From contig JAAKBF010000086.1 in assembly GCA_012656075.1 (NCBI GenBank), forward strand, positions 62,001-126,000: a stretch of 64,000 nucleotides of DNA, in the 5' to 3' direction. The DNA is from Phytophthora hibernalis. Taxonomy: Eukaryota > Oomycota > Peronosporomycetes > Peronosporales > Peronosporaceae. Made by a program: the position numbers and the translations under genes. Below are positions 10,612 to 21,670 of this stretch, one piece after another. The notes beneath the pieces were generated by a model. It saw only the letters and a list, made by a program, of their open reading frames with translations. It ran no database searches and was not told where the DNA came from. The stretch's first letter is position 1. Every line of letters begins with the position of its first letter.

Positions 10612-12073
10612 ATGGCTAAGGGACCTTTCTTCACCGCTGAGGACGCCAAGTCGGCCTTCAACCTCTTCTGTTGCATCTACGGCGTTGGTACTCTTGGTAT
10701 GCCCGGCAACTTCTCGCGCGCCGGCCCTTTTCTCGCTGTTGTTGCCATGGCATTCATGGCCTTCGCCAACATCTACGCGTCCATGACGATGTCCAAGGTC
10801 ATGCTGCTCGCACCCAAGTCCGTCAAGACATTTGGAGACCTCGGTCAATGGTGCATGGGACCGATTGGTCGCTGGCTGTGTATCATCTCTCAAATGGGTT
10901 CGTGTCTTCTCCTCCCGTGCGTCTTCCTGGTCCTCGGCGGTTCGCTGCTGGATGGCCTGTTCCCGGGGCCTTCAGCCAGACCACGTGGATCATCTTCATG
11001 GCGCTAACGGTACTTCCCGTGTGTCTGGTGCCCACCCTAAAGGAAGGAGCTGGCGCTGCTTTTGCCGGATGCCTGGGGACAATCCTTGCCGACATCCTCG
11101 GTGTGGCTGTGGTCATGCACGGACTCAGCAGCCACCCGAGCGTGCCGTCGCCTGACCTCTCGTTTGAGCAGGTCGCCGGCTGCTTCGGCAACCTGGCGCT
11201 CGCCTACGGCGCTGGCATCGTGATCCCGGATATTCAGCGCCAGCACAGCGACCCCAAGCGCATGCCACGCGTTGTGGGCGTCACCGTCGGCATCATCTCC
11301 ATTCTGTTTCTGGTCCTGGCCAGCACCGCGTACTCGGCCGTAGGCTGCCAGATCTCTGGTAACCTGCTCTTCACCATTTACCCGGACTCGGAGACCGGCC
11401 TCACCAACCTGGGCTTTGCTCCGAACTGGGAACCATCGTGCTAGCTTACCTCTTCATGCAGCTGCACATCACGATCGCCTTCGCGGTGATCATCAACCCG
11501 GCGTTCTACATCGCAGAGCGTCTGTGTCTGGGTATGCACCAATGGGTACAGGAGGACCTGGAGAACGCCACCAGTTATTTGCAGACAGCTACCCCGGCTG
11601 ACCCGACCGTGAAAGATTCTATCCGCAACTCCAAGGTATCATACGTGTCGGTGGCCGACGCTGAGTACGTACACAAGGACAATGCCGAGGAAGAAGCGAT
11701 GGAGTACCGTGGCGCGAACGCCATCAAGTACGTCGTGCTGCGAATCGTCATCGTGGTGGTGCTTGTCGTTACCTCGATTGTGCTGAAGGACGACTTCACG
11801 TCCCTGGCAGATTTCGTCGGTGCCTCATGCATGACGGTGAACTGCATTTTGCTGCCTATCGTCTTCTACCTGAAGATATCATGGGGTGAGGTTGCGATGT
11901 GGGAGAAGGTCTCGGGAAGCATCGTGGTGGTTCTCTGTTCCATACTGGGTTGCTACGTGACTTACACGACGGGCAAGGAGCTGTTTGCTCCGTCGCACGA
12001 TGAGACGGAGTTCCCGTACTGTGCGCCGGAGTTCGAGAACACGGTGTACTACAACGCCAGCGCTGCGAACTAA
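10612..12073 (+). CDS. Amino acid/auxin permease (AAAP) family transporter, two apparent frameshifts
   Basis: Membrane amino acid transporter of the AAAP family (proton-coupled import or vacuolar exchange; substrate not deducible). I chose ATG 10612 (MAKGPFFTAEDAKSAF) because it begins the conserved N-terminal helix (FNLFCCIYGVGTLGMPGNF). Hydrophobic segments follow throughout, roughly ten or eleven, with a polar loop near 11560-11700. The product would be 487 residues, normal for the family. Two breaks interrupt it: after LFPG near 10965, and after APNW near 11428. Each is cured by one extra G in a run of G, and the protein pattern resumes at once, with strong codon constraint on both sides. 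I suspect sequencing error in G runs rather than decay. The alternative is a young pseudogene. Confidence 0.8.
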
Positions 12074-12090
12074 TTTTGATATCCATGTTA

Positions 12091-12117
12091 CTACTCGCGT
12101 ATATTATTCGCGAGTAG
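12091..12117 (+). terminator. 3' UTR hairpin after the permease
   Basis: CTACTCGCG (12091-12099) pairs perfectly with CGCGAGTAG (12109-12117) around a 9-nt AT loop, 17 bases after the stop codon. It could act in 3' end formation or mRNA stability. No function is proven and eukaryotic terminators do not need such a hairpin. Confidence 0.4.
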
Positions 12118-13191
12118 AATTGTAAAACTTTTTCCCAGTCGGGTTTCTGGTAATACACACAGCAACTGAATTTGTCTCGATTAACGTTTTTGGTCTACCA
12201 AGACGTGACTTGATGCCATTCGTCGGTCGTGGGGAGCGTGTGTGTTTGATCTTGGATCATGGACTGGTTAAGGTAAGCGTGTAGCGGGTCTTTTGCAGGT
12301 TGGGAGTGATGCACAGGGTGAAATGTCGGTGTGCGCGAGTATGCGAACGACTTCAAGGCTTGCTTTCGCTTGAGTACATGTATCCCATTGGGATGTTAGC
12401 TTACCACCTGTGGCTGTGATGGTTAAGTGCAGCAATGAAGCGACCAAGCGTCGGAGTCCAAGGAACGAATTGATTCAGCACCCCACACGAATTGTTCACC
12501 TATTAATAACATGTAAGCTTACATGCTCTTCAAGCTTATGGGGCGGCGGCTGCACCCTGTCGCATGTACCTGTTCTCTGGGTTTTATTCAGAGTCCCTCC
12601 CAAAATTGAACCTTCTTAAGTGATGAGATTTTTCAATTTTGGCATCTCCCGTTTGCGGTAATAGAAGTTTTCGATATTAAAGTAGAACACGTGATAATCC
12701 CATTGCATTCTGCAAGCAGATATCGGCAATATTAGACAGACTTAAAGTGGTGCCTGATAGCTTGTTGCTTCCAGGATGCGATCGACTTCACTTGTAGCTC
12801 CAGAAGCCGACGAGACAGGAAGCGGTGAGTGGGAACCACGCCATCATTGTCGCTCTCATTCGCTGCGAAGTACCGCAGAATCAAATTGGCAGCTTCAGTA
12901 AACCCCGGTCGGTTGGTGCTGTTACCGGAGACGCTCCATCTTGTTCGCTGCAGTAGTCGAAGTCTAGACGTGTGGTCGGAGCGCAGCAGAACTCGACAAC
13001 AGTGTCGTCGCAGTAGTCTTAGTGAACTGCATTCTCAATCAGCCGGGCAGAACAAGCTGTCAATTGAAATCCCGACGAGAGCTGTTTACAAGAGCATGCA
13101 GCCTCGAATCTGCTCGACCGATTCCTCCTCTGCAGCCTTGGCCGAGGCAGGAAAAATAATACCAGTACAATAACTATGACATTTTTGGTAC
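12118..13191. other. Intergenic DNA with one weak minus-strand coding trace
   Basis: Mostly featureless. On the minus strand, about 12960-12770, a frame reads a smooth polar stretch (PGFTEAANLILRYFAANE, then RFLSRRLLELQVKSIASW) that looks protein-like, but it has no start, no family signature and stops upstream. I leave it uncalled as a gene. Confidence 0.35.
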
Positions 13192-13552
13192 AAAATGCAC
13201 TAAAAGTCCTAATGTAAATTACCCAATCCTTGACTCTTCATTCCGCATCTACTATGGAGCTTAACGGCTACTGCCAACACAAGGCTGGGGAGATCAACAG
13301 CGCCTACTGGGCATAGTAGACAAGGCACCATCCAAAGAGTGTCTCGGAGCTCGCTCCCGCAGCGTCACGGTGAAGGCAGGGCAGAGGGCCCCCACCGGAG
13401 ACGAAAGCGTGAGGGCAATACGTGAGGCCGGAGCCCAGCCAAGCGAAGCCCGGCTTGTAACGAGGGGAACGCGGATAATTTGCTCTAAAAACGATCTAAA
13501 ACTGCAATATACCGTGATATCTTACGGTATTTTTAGGACTTTAGTGCATTTT
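13192..13552. mobile_element. Possible MITE with ~19-bp inverted ends
   Basis: AAAATGCACTAAAAGTCCT at 13192-13210 is mirrored by AGGACTTTAGTGCATTTT ending at 13552, with one base gap. The 361-bp interval has a GC-rich centre and no coding capacity. No target duplication is obvious, so the call is tentative. Confidence 0.45.
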
Positions 13553-14447
13553 AAGGAACGTTTTTTCGGGCGTCACATTTTTCCGTGTAAACAACTTATC
13601 ATACTTATAGAAGGGTGCATTTCTTTTTATTTTAAAATGATTTTTTTAAATGGATTTTAAATGCGTTATTTTTGAGCACCTGAATTCTGGCATTCCTAAT
13701 CAGACGCAATTATCAGATTTTTATCAGATGAATTTTAAACCTTCAGCAACGTATGCTCCTATAAATGTTTGTAACAATGCGGCAGGGCAGGATCCTATAA
13801 CGCATTTGCCGCTGATGATATCACTGCCTGCAGGTGCGACAACAAGAGCACAGTTTGGATACATTTGGTTCATCGAAAACTGACTTGTGGGTGGAGACCA
13901 CTTTTTCGATCGTACTCTGTTCACTGATCGCGGCAAGCAGCGTCTTAGCTCGCTGGGGTACATGGTCAATCTCAAGTTTTGCTCGTTCCATTTTATCCTC
14001 AATGTTCAAGATCATTTTCGTGGTGTTGATACAGGTAAATCAAGAATACGCCCGACTCGGGTGACCCGAGCCCTGTGATCATCAGGGGAAAACTCAAAGT
14101 CACTGTCGAGTGGGAAGTGCGACCAATATTGTTTTTTTCTTGTAGTTAGAAGTGTGTGGTCAAATATTCTGCTCTGCGCCACGGCCCAAATATAATCTGG
14201 CTACAGTTTTTACATCAGATTCTCTTGACGCTAGGTTTAGAATCGTCGTATTTACCGTCAAAGGGTCCTAGTGTGACGCGCTTGCGACTCTCTCCTAGTT
14301 TAAAACTGGAAATAAGAGTCGGTTTGGTCTCAAGTAAGCCGCGAACTAAAAAAGAAACTTAAAAATGAATTATTCGAAATCATATTTTTAAAAAGCACGC
14401 TTCCATAATTATACTGGGAGGACAGCTGTTCAGCCTAACCATTTTTA
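13553..14447. other. AT-rich spacer with short unrecognised frames
   Basis: Frames near 13650-13883 (plus) and 13724-14015 (minus) overlap each other and match nothing I know. The minus frame beginning MILNIEDKMERAKLEIDH has a helical look but no start context or family signature. Confidence 0.4.
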
Positions 14448-14541
14448 TACTGGGAATCCCGAAGAATAAGGGATGGACAGCTCCAACGGATTAATGCTGG
14501 GAATTCCGAAGAATGAGGGATGGACAGCTCCAACGGATTAA
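14448..14541. repeat. Two tandem 47-bp repeats
   Basis: Copy 1 (14448-14494) and copy 2 (14495-14541) share TGGGAAT, CCGAAGAAT, AGGGATGGACAGCTCCAAC and end in GGATTAA, with four differences. A partial relative (ACTGGGAGGACAGCTG) lies at 14412. The array ends exactly where the larger tandem duplication begins. Confidence 0.8.
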
Positions 14542-14633
14542 TTCCACGGTGCTGCGTAAGCGTAACGTGTTAACATTCGTACAACATTGAGAAATGTTGC
14601 ATGAAAGAGAACGTTTGTGGGCCACACTTTTGT

Positions 14634-16565
14634 GATTGATAGTCAAATGGCATATTAATATGTTTGAATATTTTCGAATATTCGAATGAATACAGTATTA
14701 GTATTCATATTTGATCTGGTTCGCCCATAAAAACTCAATGGTCGACGGGCGGAGGTCATATTAATACATTTGAATATAAATGAATATGCTTGTCAAAAAT
14801 AAACACAAACTGCACGCTTTAGGCCTCAAGCCTCAAGCAACGTTTACTTTATGGTTTCATGTCCATTGGTCTCGTTTCCCCTGCTGCTTCCACTTATTTT
14901 AGAAGAAGAAGCCACAGCGCTGTAATGTGCTCGAGTCCCAGAGCTCGATGTCATGGAGGAGTGTGTCAAACAAAATGAATTGTTTGGCAGCAATGATGTG
15001 GGCGACTATCTGCTAAGTAAGGTTGTGTATCTTATCGTTATCCCCTCAGTAATGCATGCATGCTGCTTTCATTTCTTGCTTTGTTTGAACAACTTTTGCC
15101 AAACGGTAAACGAACTCAGAATCAAAGACAAGAGGAAACTGCGATCACGAAACTCTTTTACGTACAACTACCCAGCGCGCAGCAGCAGCTACTCATAAAG
15201 TTACAGTTGACAGCAGGATGAGGATGGATATTATGAGCAATATTATAGCTCCTTCGAAAATACCAGCAGCGTACATATTTCGTTGTCAACAACGGCATAC
15301 CGGATTTAGGCTGGAGCAGACTAAGCCTATGACTTTTAAGACACTAGAATACATTGTCGTTCCGGTCACCGCCGAAGTATGAATAAATGGCGGGTTCGTA
15401 GTAAGAACCTGTTCTCTGAAATTTATTTCAGAGTATACCAGTGATTCGATTTTCCGCTCAAAAAGCATACTTGCCAAAACTCAGAAAAATCAACAACAGT
15501 AACAGCTCAACAGCTCATCTCCAAATCTAATAAACCCTCAAGATCTGACAAAATTACATGTCAATTTCTGCTTTTGGTCTGATTCCTCTCATAATGCAAC
15601 TTCAACTTGCTAACCTTAGAGATCCCGACATTGATATGAGCCAAAATCACTCCAATCACTAATAAATAGCGAGAACTAGTCAAAAAATCCGCGTGTTGCC
15701 TGTGGCGTGCTAGTTCAACGTTCACGCAACATATTTGAAAATTGCGTTTAATTATAACAATAGGTCCGGCACTCCACCAGCAGTGGCTGCATCGCTACGC
15801 CGACCGCCAAGCCGGCTAGATCGTCTTCGAGGAATCACACGTGCAGACATGACCAGCTCCTTTTAAAGAACGCCAGTCCACCTTCTAGCATCTGGCCAAA
15901 ACGTCTTCAACTGGGACTCTGTGGAGACCATCCACCACCAACGGTGGCAAGCTCGGAGTTAGGTGGACCGCCACAAGTACCGGTAGGCGCCTTCTAAGCG
16001 AAGTAGGAAGCTACTCAACTAATTTTATACTTCCTCTGTCAACCTTTCACTATGAAACCAAAGTATACTTCACCATTCGTCTAACCTGCGCTAGCCCACC
16101 ACAACTTCACTCTTCTCTAATATTTGCAATATTTACTTCGAAGAAACTAGGAAACTACACACCCAGGAGCTTACTAGCGCGAGTGAAGGCATCAGATTCG
16201 ACAAGGCTGTAAGCACTATTTCTGCGAGACTTTAGCCTCCGCAAACGCCAAGAAAACGCTGAAAAGCCTTGAAAAATGAAGATACCGGTACGCGTTTAAT
16301 TAAAGCAATGCACTTACCATCTCACTTGACATGTGAATTTCAGAGCTCATCCACGCGCTAGCGCACGGCCTTGTACGAACTTCTTACAGCCAAACTACTT
16401 CGATGTAGCCATCTTAACATATCACCTGAAACGCACTAAGTACGATTGAATACAGGTATTAATACATTCAAATATTAAAATTCATTTTTTTAAATAAAGC
16501 TTAAAAGCGGGCTGAAACGAATGAATATGAATATTCAATCATCCAAAATCAAATGACTATCAATC
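14634..16565. mobile_element. 1.93-kb non-autonomous TIR element inside duplication copy A
   Basis: GATTGATAGTCA (14634-14645) is mirrored by TGACTATCAATC (16554-16565). Subterminal GAATATTCGAAT-like and ATTAATA words recur at both ends. The interior is AT-rich with no transposase frame. Copy B of the duplication runs straight through the site (TTTGTGGTGTTCCACAG), giving an empty-site comparison that supports insertion. I could not define the target duplication, so the superfamily is open. Confidence 0.7.
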
Positions 16566-17379
16566 CCTGGTTCCACAGTATGTTAAGGAAGTTGACGTCG
16601 GCGCCGCACTCGAGCAGCAGCTTCGTCATGTGGCGCGACTTGACCGCGGCCAGGTGCAGCGCCGTGTTGCGCCTGTTGTCGACCACGTTCAAGATGGAGC
16701 CGCGCAGCTGCGGCATGAGCGGCACCTGCGCCATGTTCAGGTGGCCGCCGCGGATGGCGAAGTGCAGCGCCGTCTGGCCGAACATGGGGTCGCGTCGCAG
16801 GATGTCGGTGCCGGCCTGGTTCACGAGCGCGTTGACCAGGACGATGTCGCCCGCACACGCGGCCTGCAGCAACGACGTGATGCCGTCGGATGTCGGATCT
16901 GAGGCGGTCACCGACGGCCGCGGGTTGCTGGTGTACGCGCGGCGGTAGCTGTCGTTCATGCGCATGAGCGCGTTGCCCAGCTCCGTGGGGCGCCCGCTGC
17001 TGTGTGAGTCCTAGTTGGAGTTGTGGGCGCCGCCCGGCATGAGACTGTCTCGTAACGTGCTCTCGCGCATGTGCAGCCTCTGCTTCACGCCGAACCTGCT
17101 GGCCTGTTGCACGCAGCGGAAGTCGGCGGGCGCCTCGTCCTCGTCGCCCTGGGAGTAGGCCTGGCAGCTGTTGCTGCGGGTGCTGCGGCTGTCATTGATG
17201 CTCGTGTGCCCGACAACTTGTCGACGGGGCGAGTGCGCGCGCAGGTCAAGGGCACGTGCTCCCAGTGCAGACTCCACGGACAGTGAACGAGTGGCAAAGC
17301 AGGAGATCGTCACCAAATGTCTCCGCACCGCGAGTGCTTCATGCGCTTCTACGGCAAGTACAATGTCGACAACCTGCAC
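16549..17379 (-). pseudogene. Ankyrin-repeat protein remnant, copy A
   Basis: The frame runs from about 17300 down to the TIR-element border. After a Ser/Arg-rich N-terminal part there is an in-frame TAG near 17012 (HNSN then stop). Ankyrin repeats follow: GITSLLQAACAGDIVLVNAL, then GQTALHFAIRGGHLNMAQ, then NTALHLAAVKSRHMTKLLLE. TALHFA and TALHLA are the standard ankyrin helix-turn signatures, used for protein binding. The 3' end is cut off by the TIR element at 16565. The stop and truncation make it a pseudogene, although codon constraint remains strong. Confidence 0.75.
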
Positions 17380-18678
17380 GAGATCGACGGTGTGCTGGAG
17401 CGCAGCGCTTCAAAGGGCGCGAGGCGCAGCTGTTTTCGGCGCTCGTGAAGAATTACGGACCTGAATCTGCAGAGAGCGAGCAGCTGAACGGCGCTGACGT
17501 AGAAGAAGAAGAAAAAGAAGAAGAAGAAGAAGAGGAGGAGGACTAAGAGTCAAACCTTAACCACCAGCGTCTGTTGGCCTTTGACGACACGTACAACCCC
17601 GAGAAGGTCGACGGCGTGCCCTCGGTTCTGGCCGAGTACAAGGGCAAGGAGGCCAAACTCTTCGACGCACTGGTGAAGAAGTACGGACCGGAATCTAGTG
17701 ACTTGGACGAGGAGGAGGAAGAACAGGAAGAAGACGGCAAGTCCAAATTTAACAGCGTGGTGTACTCTCCCATCGACATGTTCCCGCCCGAGTACTGCGA
17801 GTACGGCCCCGTGTTCAACGAGTGCAAGCCGAGCACTGCTCCGACCTCGTGCTCACCAAGTACAACCGCACGGTGGTGGAGCTGCTAGAGGTGGAGAAGT
17901 AGATCGTGGAGGGTATCACCTCGAAGTGGTGGACAAGACCGTCAAGAAGAGCAACAACAAGATCGGGGAGGCTGCCAAGCGGAAGGAAAACGAAAACTGC
18001 AAGGTGACCATCTCCAACATTTTGCGCAAGGACCGCAAGCGCCTCACATTCGTCACGGTTCTCGAGGACTTTGAGGAGGTCAACATCAAGGGCGCTGGGC
18101 AACCCGCAGCTCGTCGCTGGTAGCACGCCGCGCCGCGGATGCGGCGGCTGTAATAGCTGGACACGGTGCCACCGTGACACGAATGGAGCGGCAGCTGGAT
18201 TCGCCAGTGTGGCGGGGGAAACTAATAGCTCTACAGAGTGGAAGGAGGGAGTGGTTAGACTCCCAGAGAAGAATTGGGCATCCATTACGGATCTCATACA
18301 AGAGGATGTGGCTCAGTGGGTAGCTGAACAGGAGACGCCGGTCGCGCCTGAAGCTGCAGGCGGCACGGTGTAACGATAGGGAGAGTGGACAAGGACCTGT
18401 GCAGAGCACGAAGCTGTCCGCATCCTCGTTGACTGCAGTAATGGCGTCGAGCGAGCTTGGGCATTAGGTGGCGTTAGGACTTCTAAATGACACTAATGAA
18501 CCTCACTTCAAAATCAAAATCAGCTCGTCGCTGTCCAAGACGGACAGGGCCAGCAGCTGATCCAGCTGCGGGGCGACTACTCCTCGGCGTGCTGCCGGAG
18601 TTGTTCGGCGTGCACGAAGACCAGGTCGACGAGCCCATCAAGCCCGCCAAGACCACCAAGAGAGGATGCAAAAAGTAG
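17256..18678 (+). pseudogene. DENR/SUI1-like translation factor remnant, copy A
   Basis: Resembles density-regulated protein (DENR), which with MCT-1 promotes reinitiation and ribosome recycling. In order: two ~35-residue repeats ending in KNYGPES and KKYGPES, each followed by acidic runs (the first, EEEEEEEED, ends at a stop near 17544); the DENR N-terminal block FPPEYCEYGPVFNECKP near 17790; a frameshift; LVLTKYN; a TAG after VELLEVEK (near 17900); a Lys-rich linker; the SUI1 part CKVTISNILRKDRKRLTFVT and VLEDFEEVNI; and, beyond a SINE-like insertion, LLGVLPELFGVHEDQVDEP and a Lys-rich end at 18678. The order matches the family, but the gene is broken several times. Confidence 0.75.
18107..18533 (+). 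mobile_element. SINE-like retroposon with 13-bp target duplication
   Basis: A 401-bp insert (18120-18520) splits the SUI1 part of DENR-like copy A. CAGCTCGTCGCTG flanks it on both sides (18107-18119 and 18521-18533), and copy B shows the unoccupied site as CAGCTTGTCGCTG. The 3' end is an A-rich tail (TTCAAAATCAAAAT). Inside, GTGGCTCAGTGGGTAG (about 18308-18323) looks like a tRNA-type A box; a B box is only weakly suggested near 18345. A long target duplication, A-rich tail and pol III-like box indicate a LINE-mobilised SINE. SINEs are known in Phytophthora. Confidence 0.75.
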
Positions 18679-18919
18679 TTGGATGTAGGTCCCACAGCGT
18701 CAAGGTTGGTACAACCTCGCATTAATGATCTTTTGCTAGGCCTTACTCCTTCAATCATCGTCAGATGCTTCGTTACACCAAATTGATATTCCCAGTCTAA
18801 GTCGCAGACGCCCTAGTTTCACGGTGCTGCGTAAACGTAACCTGGGTAAACATTCGTATAACATTAAGAAATGTTGCATGAAAGAGAACATTTGTGGGAC
18901 ACACGTTTGTGGTGTTCCA

Positions 18920-19290
18920 CAGTGTGTTAAGGAATCGAGCAGCAGCTTGGTCATGCGGCGCGACTTGGCCGCGGCCAGTTGCAGCACCGTGTTGCGCCTG
19001 TTGTCGACCGCGTTCACGATAGAGCCGCGAAGCTGCAGCATGAGCGGCGCCTGCGCCATGTTCAGGTGGCCGCCGCGGATGGCGAAGTGCAGCGCCGTCT
19101 GGCTGAACATGGGGTCGCGTCGCAAGATGTCGGTGCCGGCCTGGTTCACGAGCGCGTTGACCAGGACGATGTCGCCTGCGCGCGCAGCGTGATGCCGTTG
19201 GGCGTCAGACCTGAGGCGGTCACCGACGGCCGCGAGTTGCTGGTGTACGCGCGGCGGTAGCTGTCGTCCATGCGCATGAGCGCGTTGCCC
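18920..19290 (-). pseudogene. Ankyrin-repeat protein remnant, copy B
   Basis: The same reading as copy A over GTDILRRDPMFSQTALHFAI and NTVLQLAAAKSRRMTKLLLD, with drift in the second repeat (TALHLA has become TVLQLA). It runs directly into the duplication's 5' sequence without the TIR element, so this copy keeps the original join. The N-terminal part beyond about 19290 is deleted. Confidence 0.7.
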
Positions 19291-19309
19291 TGGTTCGAGT
19301 TGTGCGCTT

Positions 19310-19923
19310 CGACGCTGGCGAAGAAATACGGACCGGAATCTAGTGACTTGGACGAGGAGGAGGAGATGACGGCAAATCCTAGTTTAATAGCGTGGTGTAC
19401 TCCCCATCGACACGTTCCCTCCCGAGTACTGTGAGTACGGCCCCGTGTTCAACGAACGCAAGCCGAGCACTGCTCCGACCTCGTGCTCACCAAGCACAAC
19501 CACACGGTGGTGGAGCTGCTGGAGGTGGAGCAGTAGATCGTGGAGGGTATCACCTCGAAGTGGTGGACAACACCGCCAAGGAGAAGAAGAAGAACAAGAT
19601 CGAGGAGGCTGCCAAGCGGAAGGAGAACTGCAAGGTGACCATCTCCAAGGTTTCGCGCAACCGCCTCACTGTCGTATTGGGTCTCGAGGACTTTGAGGAG
19701 GTCAACATCAAGGACGCTAGCAAAAGCCTGGGCAAGAAGATCGCCCGCAGCTTGTCGCTGATCAAGACAGACAGGGCCAGCAGCAGATCCAGCTGCAGAT
19801 CTACGCGCCAAAGAGCTGCTGGACGTGCTGCCGGAGTTGTTCGGCGTGCACCGTGCCCAGGTCGTCGTCATCGACGAACCCATCAAGACCGCCAAGACTA
19901 CCAAGAAGGGATGAGGCAAAAAG
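19310..19923 (+). pseudogene. DENR/SUI1-like translation factor remnant, copy B
   Basis: Contains the end of one repeat (KKYGPESSDLDEEEE), the block corresponding to FPPEYCEYGPVF in broken frames, LVLTKHN, the TAG after VEQ (near 19533), a Lys-rich linker, CKVTISKVSRNRLTVVLGLE, DFEEVNIKDASKSLGKKIAR and a C-terminal LPELFGVH-type segment. It shares with copy A both the deletion after the CKP/RKP block and the TAG, so these lesions predate the duplication. It has further frameshifts of its own. Confidence 0.7.
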
Positions 19924-20075
19924 TAGTTGGATGTAGGACCCACAGCGTCAAGGTTGATAACACCTCGCATTAATGATCTTTTGCTAGGCCTTACTTCCAT
20001 TCAGTCATTGTCAGATTCTTCGTTACACCCCAGTATCAAATCGATATTCCCAGTCTAAGTCGCAGACGCCCTAGT

Positions 20076-21060
20076 TAAACAGACCCCACGATTTAATTGG
20101 CGAATATCGCTTGTCCATATGTCACCGATTGTGACTACGGTCACACAAAATATTTGTGTATCTTGTGGATGGTGGTGTTCCGAATGTTGTTGGGCGAAGA
20201 AGCTTCATCTACCTTTTGAGCGCGACAGTGCTCTATCTTCGTTAAACGAGTCACGCAGTCGCTTTATCCCACGAAGGTGAGCGAGTAGGTAATATGTAGA
20301 ATTGAAGGGCGTCAAGGTTACGATTCTCAGGACATGCTGTGCAAGCTATACTTGCTCATTCACCATTACCTGCTCGGGTTGTACCCGGTGTGAACGGGAG
20401 GTTGTACATGGTGCTGATGGGCTTCTCGGATGTTCTAGCAAAGACAACAAGATGCAAATGCACCTGAAGCAAGACACGGTGGAATACCCCGCTCCGATAA
20501 GGATGCCTTCAACGAGATGATCAAGGAGAGGCTTCGCATTCAACATTACTTATTTATCAGGTAGGGGCACGCGAAAATTTATAAATTCAATGAGGCGCGA
20601 ACTTAATTTAAAAAGAATCTGAGACAACTGTCCTCCCAGCCTAATGCTACGCCTCTAGTTGACTACTCGAGGGGAAGTATAATACAAAAACAAAATACAA
20701 CCAATTATTGCACTAAATATCTGCGCAGAAGACAAACAGGGTAACCGGCTAAAACGTGAACCGTAATGTACCCCAGCCGGATGGAGGCTTACAAAATATG
20801 ACCAACTAATGTGTCATCGGAGTTGTCTGTATGCGGACGGTTTTGGGCTATGAAGGGGGTGAGGTGTGGGCGGGGCTCCTTGTGAAAATTGATAAATGAT
20901 AATATCTGATCGAGTTCTGGTGTTCTCCCGTGATAATCATGTGTGGGAGGGACGTCTGTACCAGGGACTGCAACGAGGTTTGACTCCTTGCATTTAACAT
21001 ACCTTTACTAATACGATTATATGACTCTATTACAGCCATGCATGCGTCCTACAAACACCA
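20076..21060. other. Spacer with a possible exon fragment
   Basis: No clear gene. Around 20490-20560 a frame reads DKDAFNEMIKERLRIQHYLF and stops at TAG, which looks protein-like but is isolated and unassigned. The rest is AT-rich. Confidence 0.4.
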
Positions 21061-21077
21061 ATGCAACCAACACAGTA

Positions 21078-21670
21078 TTAAGCAAAGTTTGAGAAAGAGC
21101 CGTCGGGAGAGAGCTTTACCTGGAATTGTGGATCACATTCAGCATACATTTTATCGTGAACACCTGTAATAATACTAATGTTGAGGTGTATTGTGTCGCT
21201 TACTTCTATGAGTTGAACTCTAATAACCATTCCTAAGCGGTGATCCTGCCGCTCAAGTTTTGCAACCTTCTCCAACCATCGTTGCATCCTCTCTGCTTCC
21301 TCTCTGCTTCCTCTCTCTTTCCTATGTTCTAATTGCCATCATCTGAATGCCTTCGCGCCATCGTTGGACATCACCTCAAATCCGCTCTCTTGCTCCCTGT
21401 CCTAAGATGTGGCCGTCCTGTACATCCACGGACGTCGCTGTGCAGCTGGCTCTGTTGTCCATTGCCTAGTTGGCTGGCCAGTCCGCGGTCTTATTGTGCT
21501 TCCTGTAATGGTGCACCCACTTCTCCACTCTGCAAGTATCTGCTAGCCGTCTGGTTATCCGATACCAGTGCTGCATTATCTTGATTTTGGGCTGTTTACG
21601 CTCCTTCATCAAGTTGATGATCATCGCGCTGTGTCCTATCACTGTCAACCCGTACAATTTCCACTTCACC
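21078..21670 (-). pseudogene. LINE C-terminal RNase H-like end and tail
   Basis: The frame at 21669-21466 ends VHHYRKHNKTADWPAN, the usual last block of RNase H domains (His followed by AD..AN). After a frame change the tail at 21287-21078 (QRWLEKVAKLERQDHRLGM) continues to a stop. RNase H after the finger is typical of several LINE clades, including ones I associate with Phytophthora. Confidence 0.6.

Larger units (their letters stand above)
14542..20075. repeat. Head-to-tail duplication of an ankyrin + DENR-like pseudogene locus
   Basis: Copy A starts at 14542 (TTCCACGGTGCTGCG) and ends at 18817 (CAGACGCCCTAGT). Copy B starts at the next base, 18818 (TTCACGGTGCTGCG), and ends at 20075 with the same CAGACGCCCTAGT. 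Both hold a minus-strand ankyrin remnant followed by a plus-strand DENR-like remnant. Copy A also carries a 1.93-kb TIR element and a 401-bp SINE-like insertion that copy B lacks. Copy B lacks the DNA between the two genes (about 17000-17640 of copy A). Confidence 0.85.

Noticed and set aside
17500..17546. GAA/GAG run as an independent microsatellite locus
   Set aside because: It encodes the acidic tail of the DENR-like remnant and is explained by that gene.
21290..21330. CTCTGCTTCCTCTCTGCTTCC repeat
   Set aside because: Too short and simple to be more than local slippage at the LINE end.
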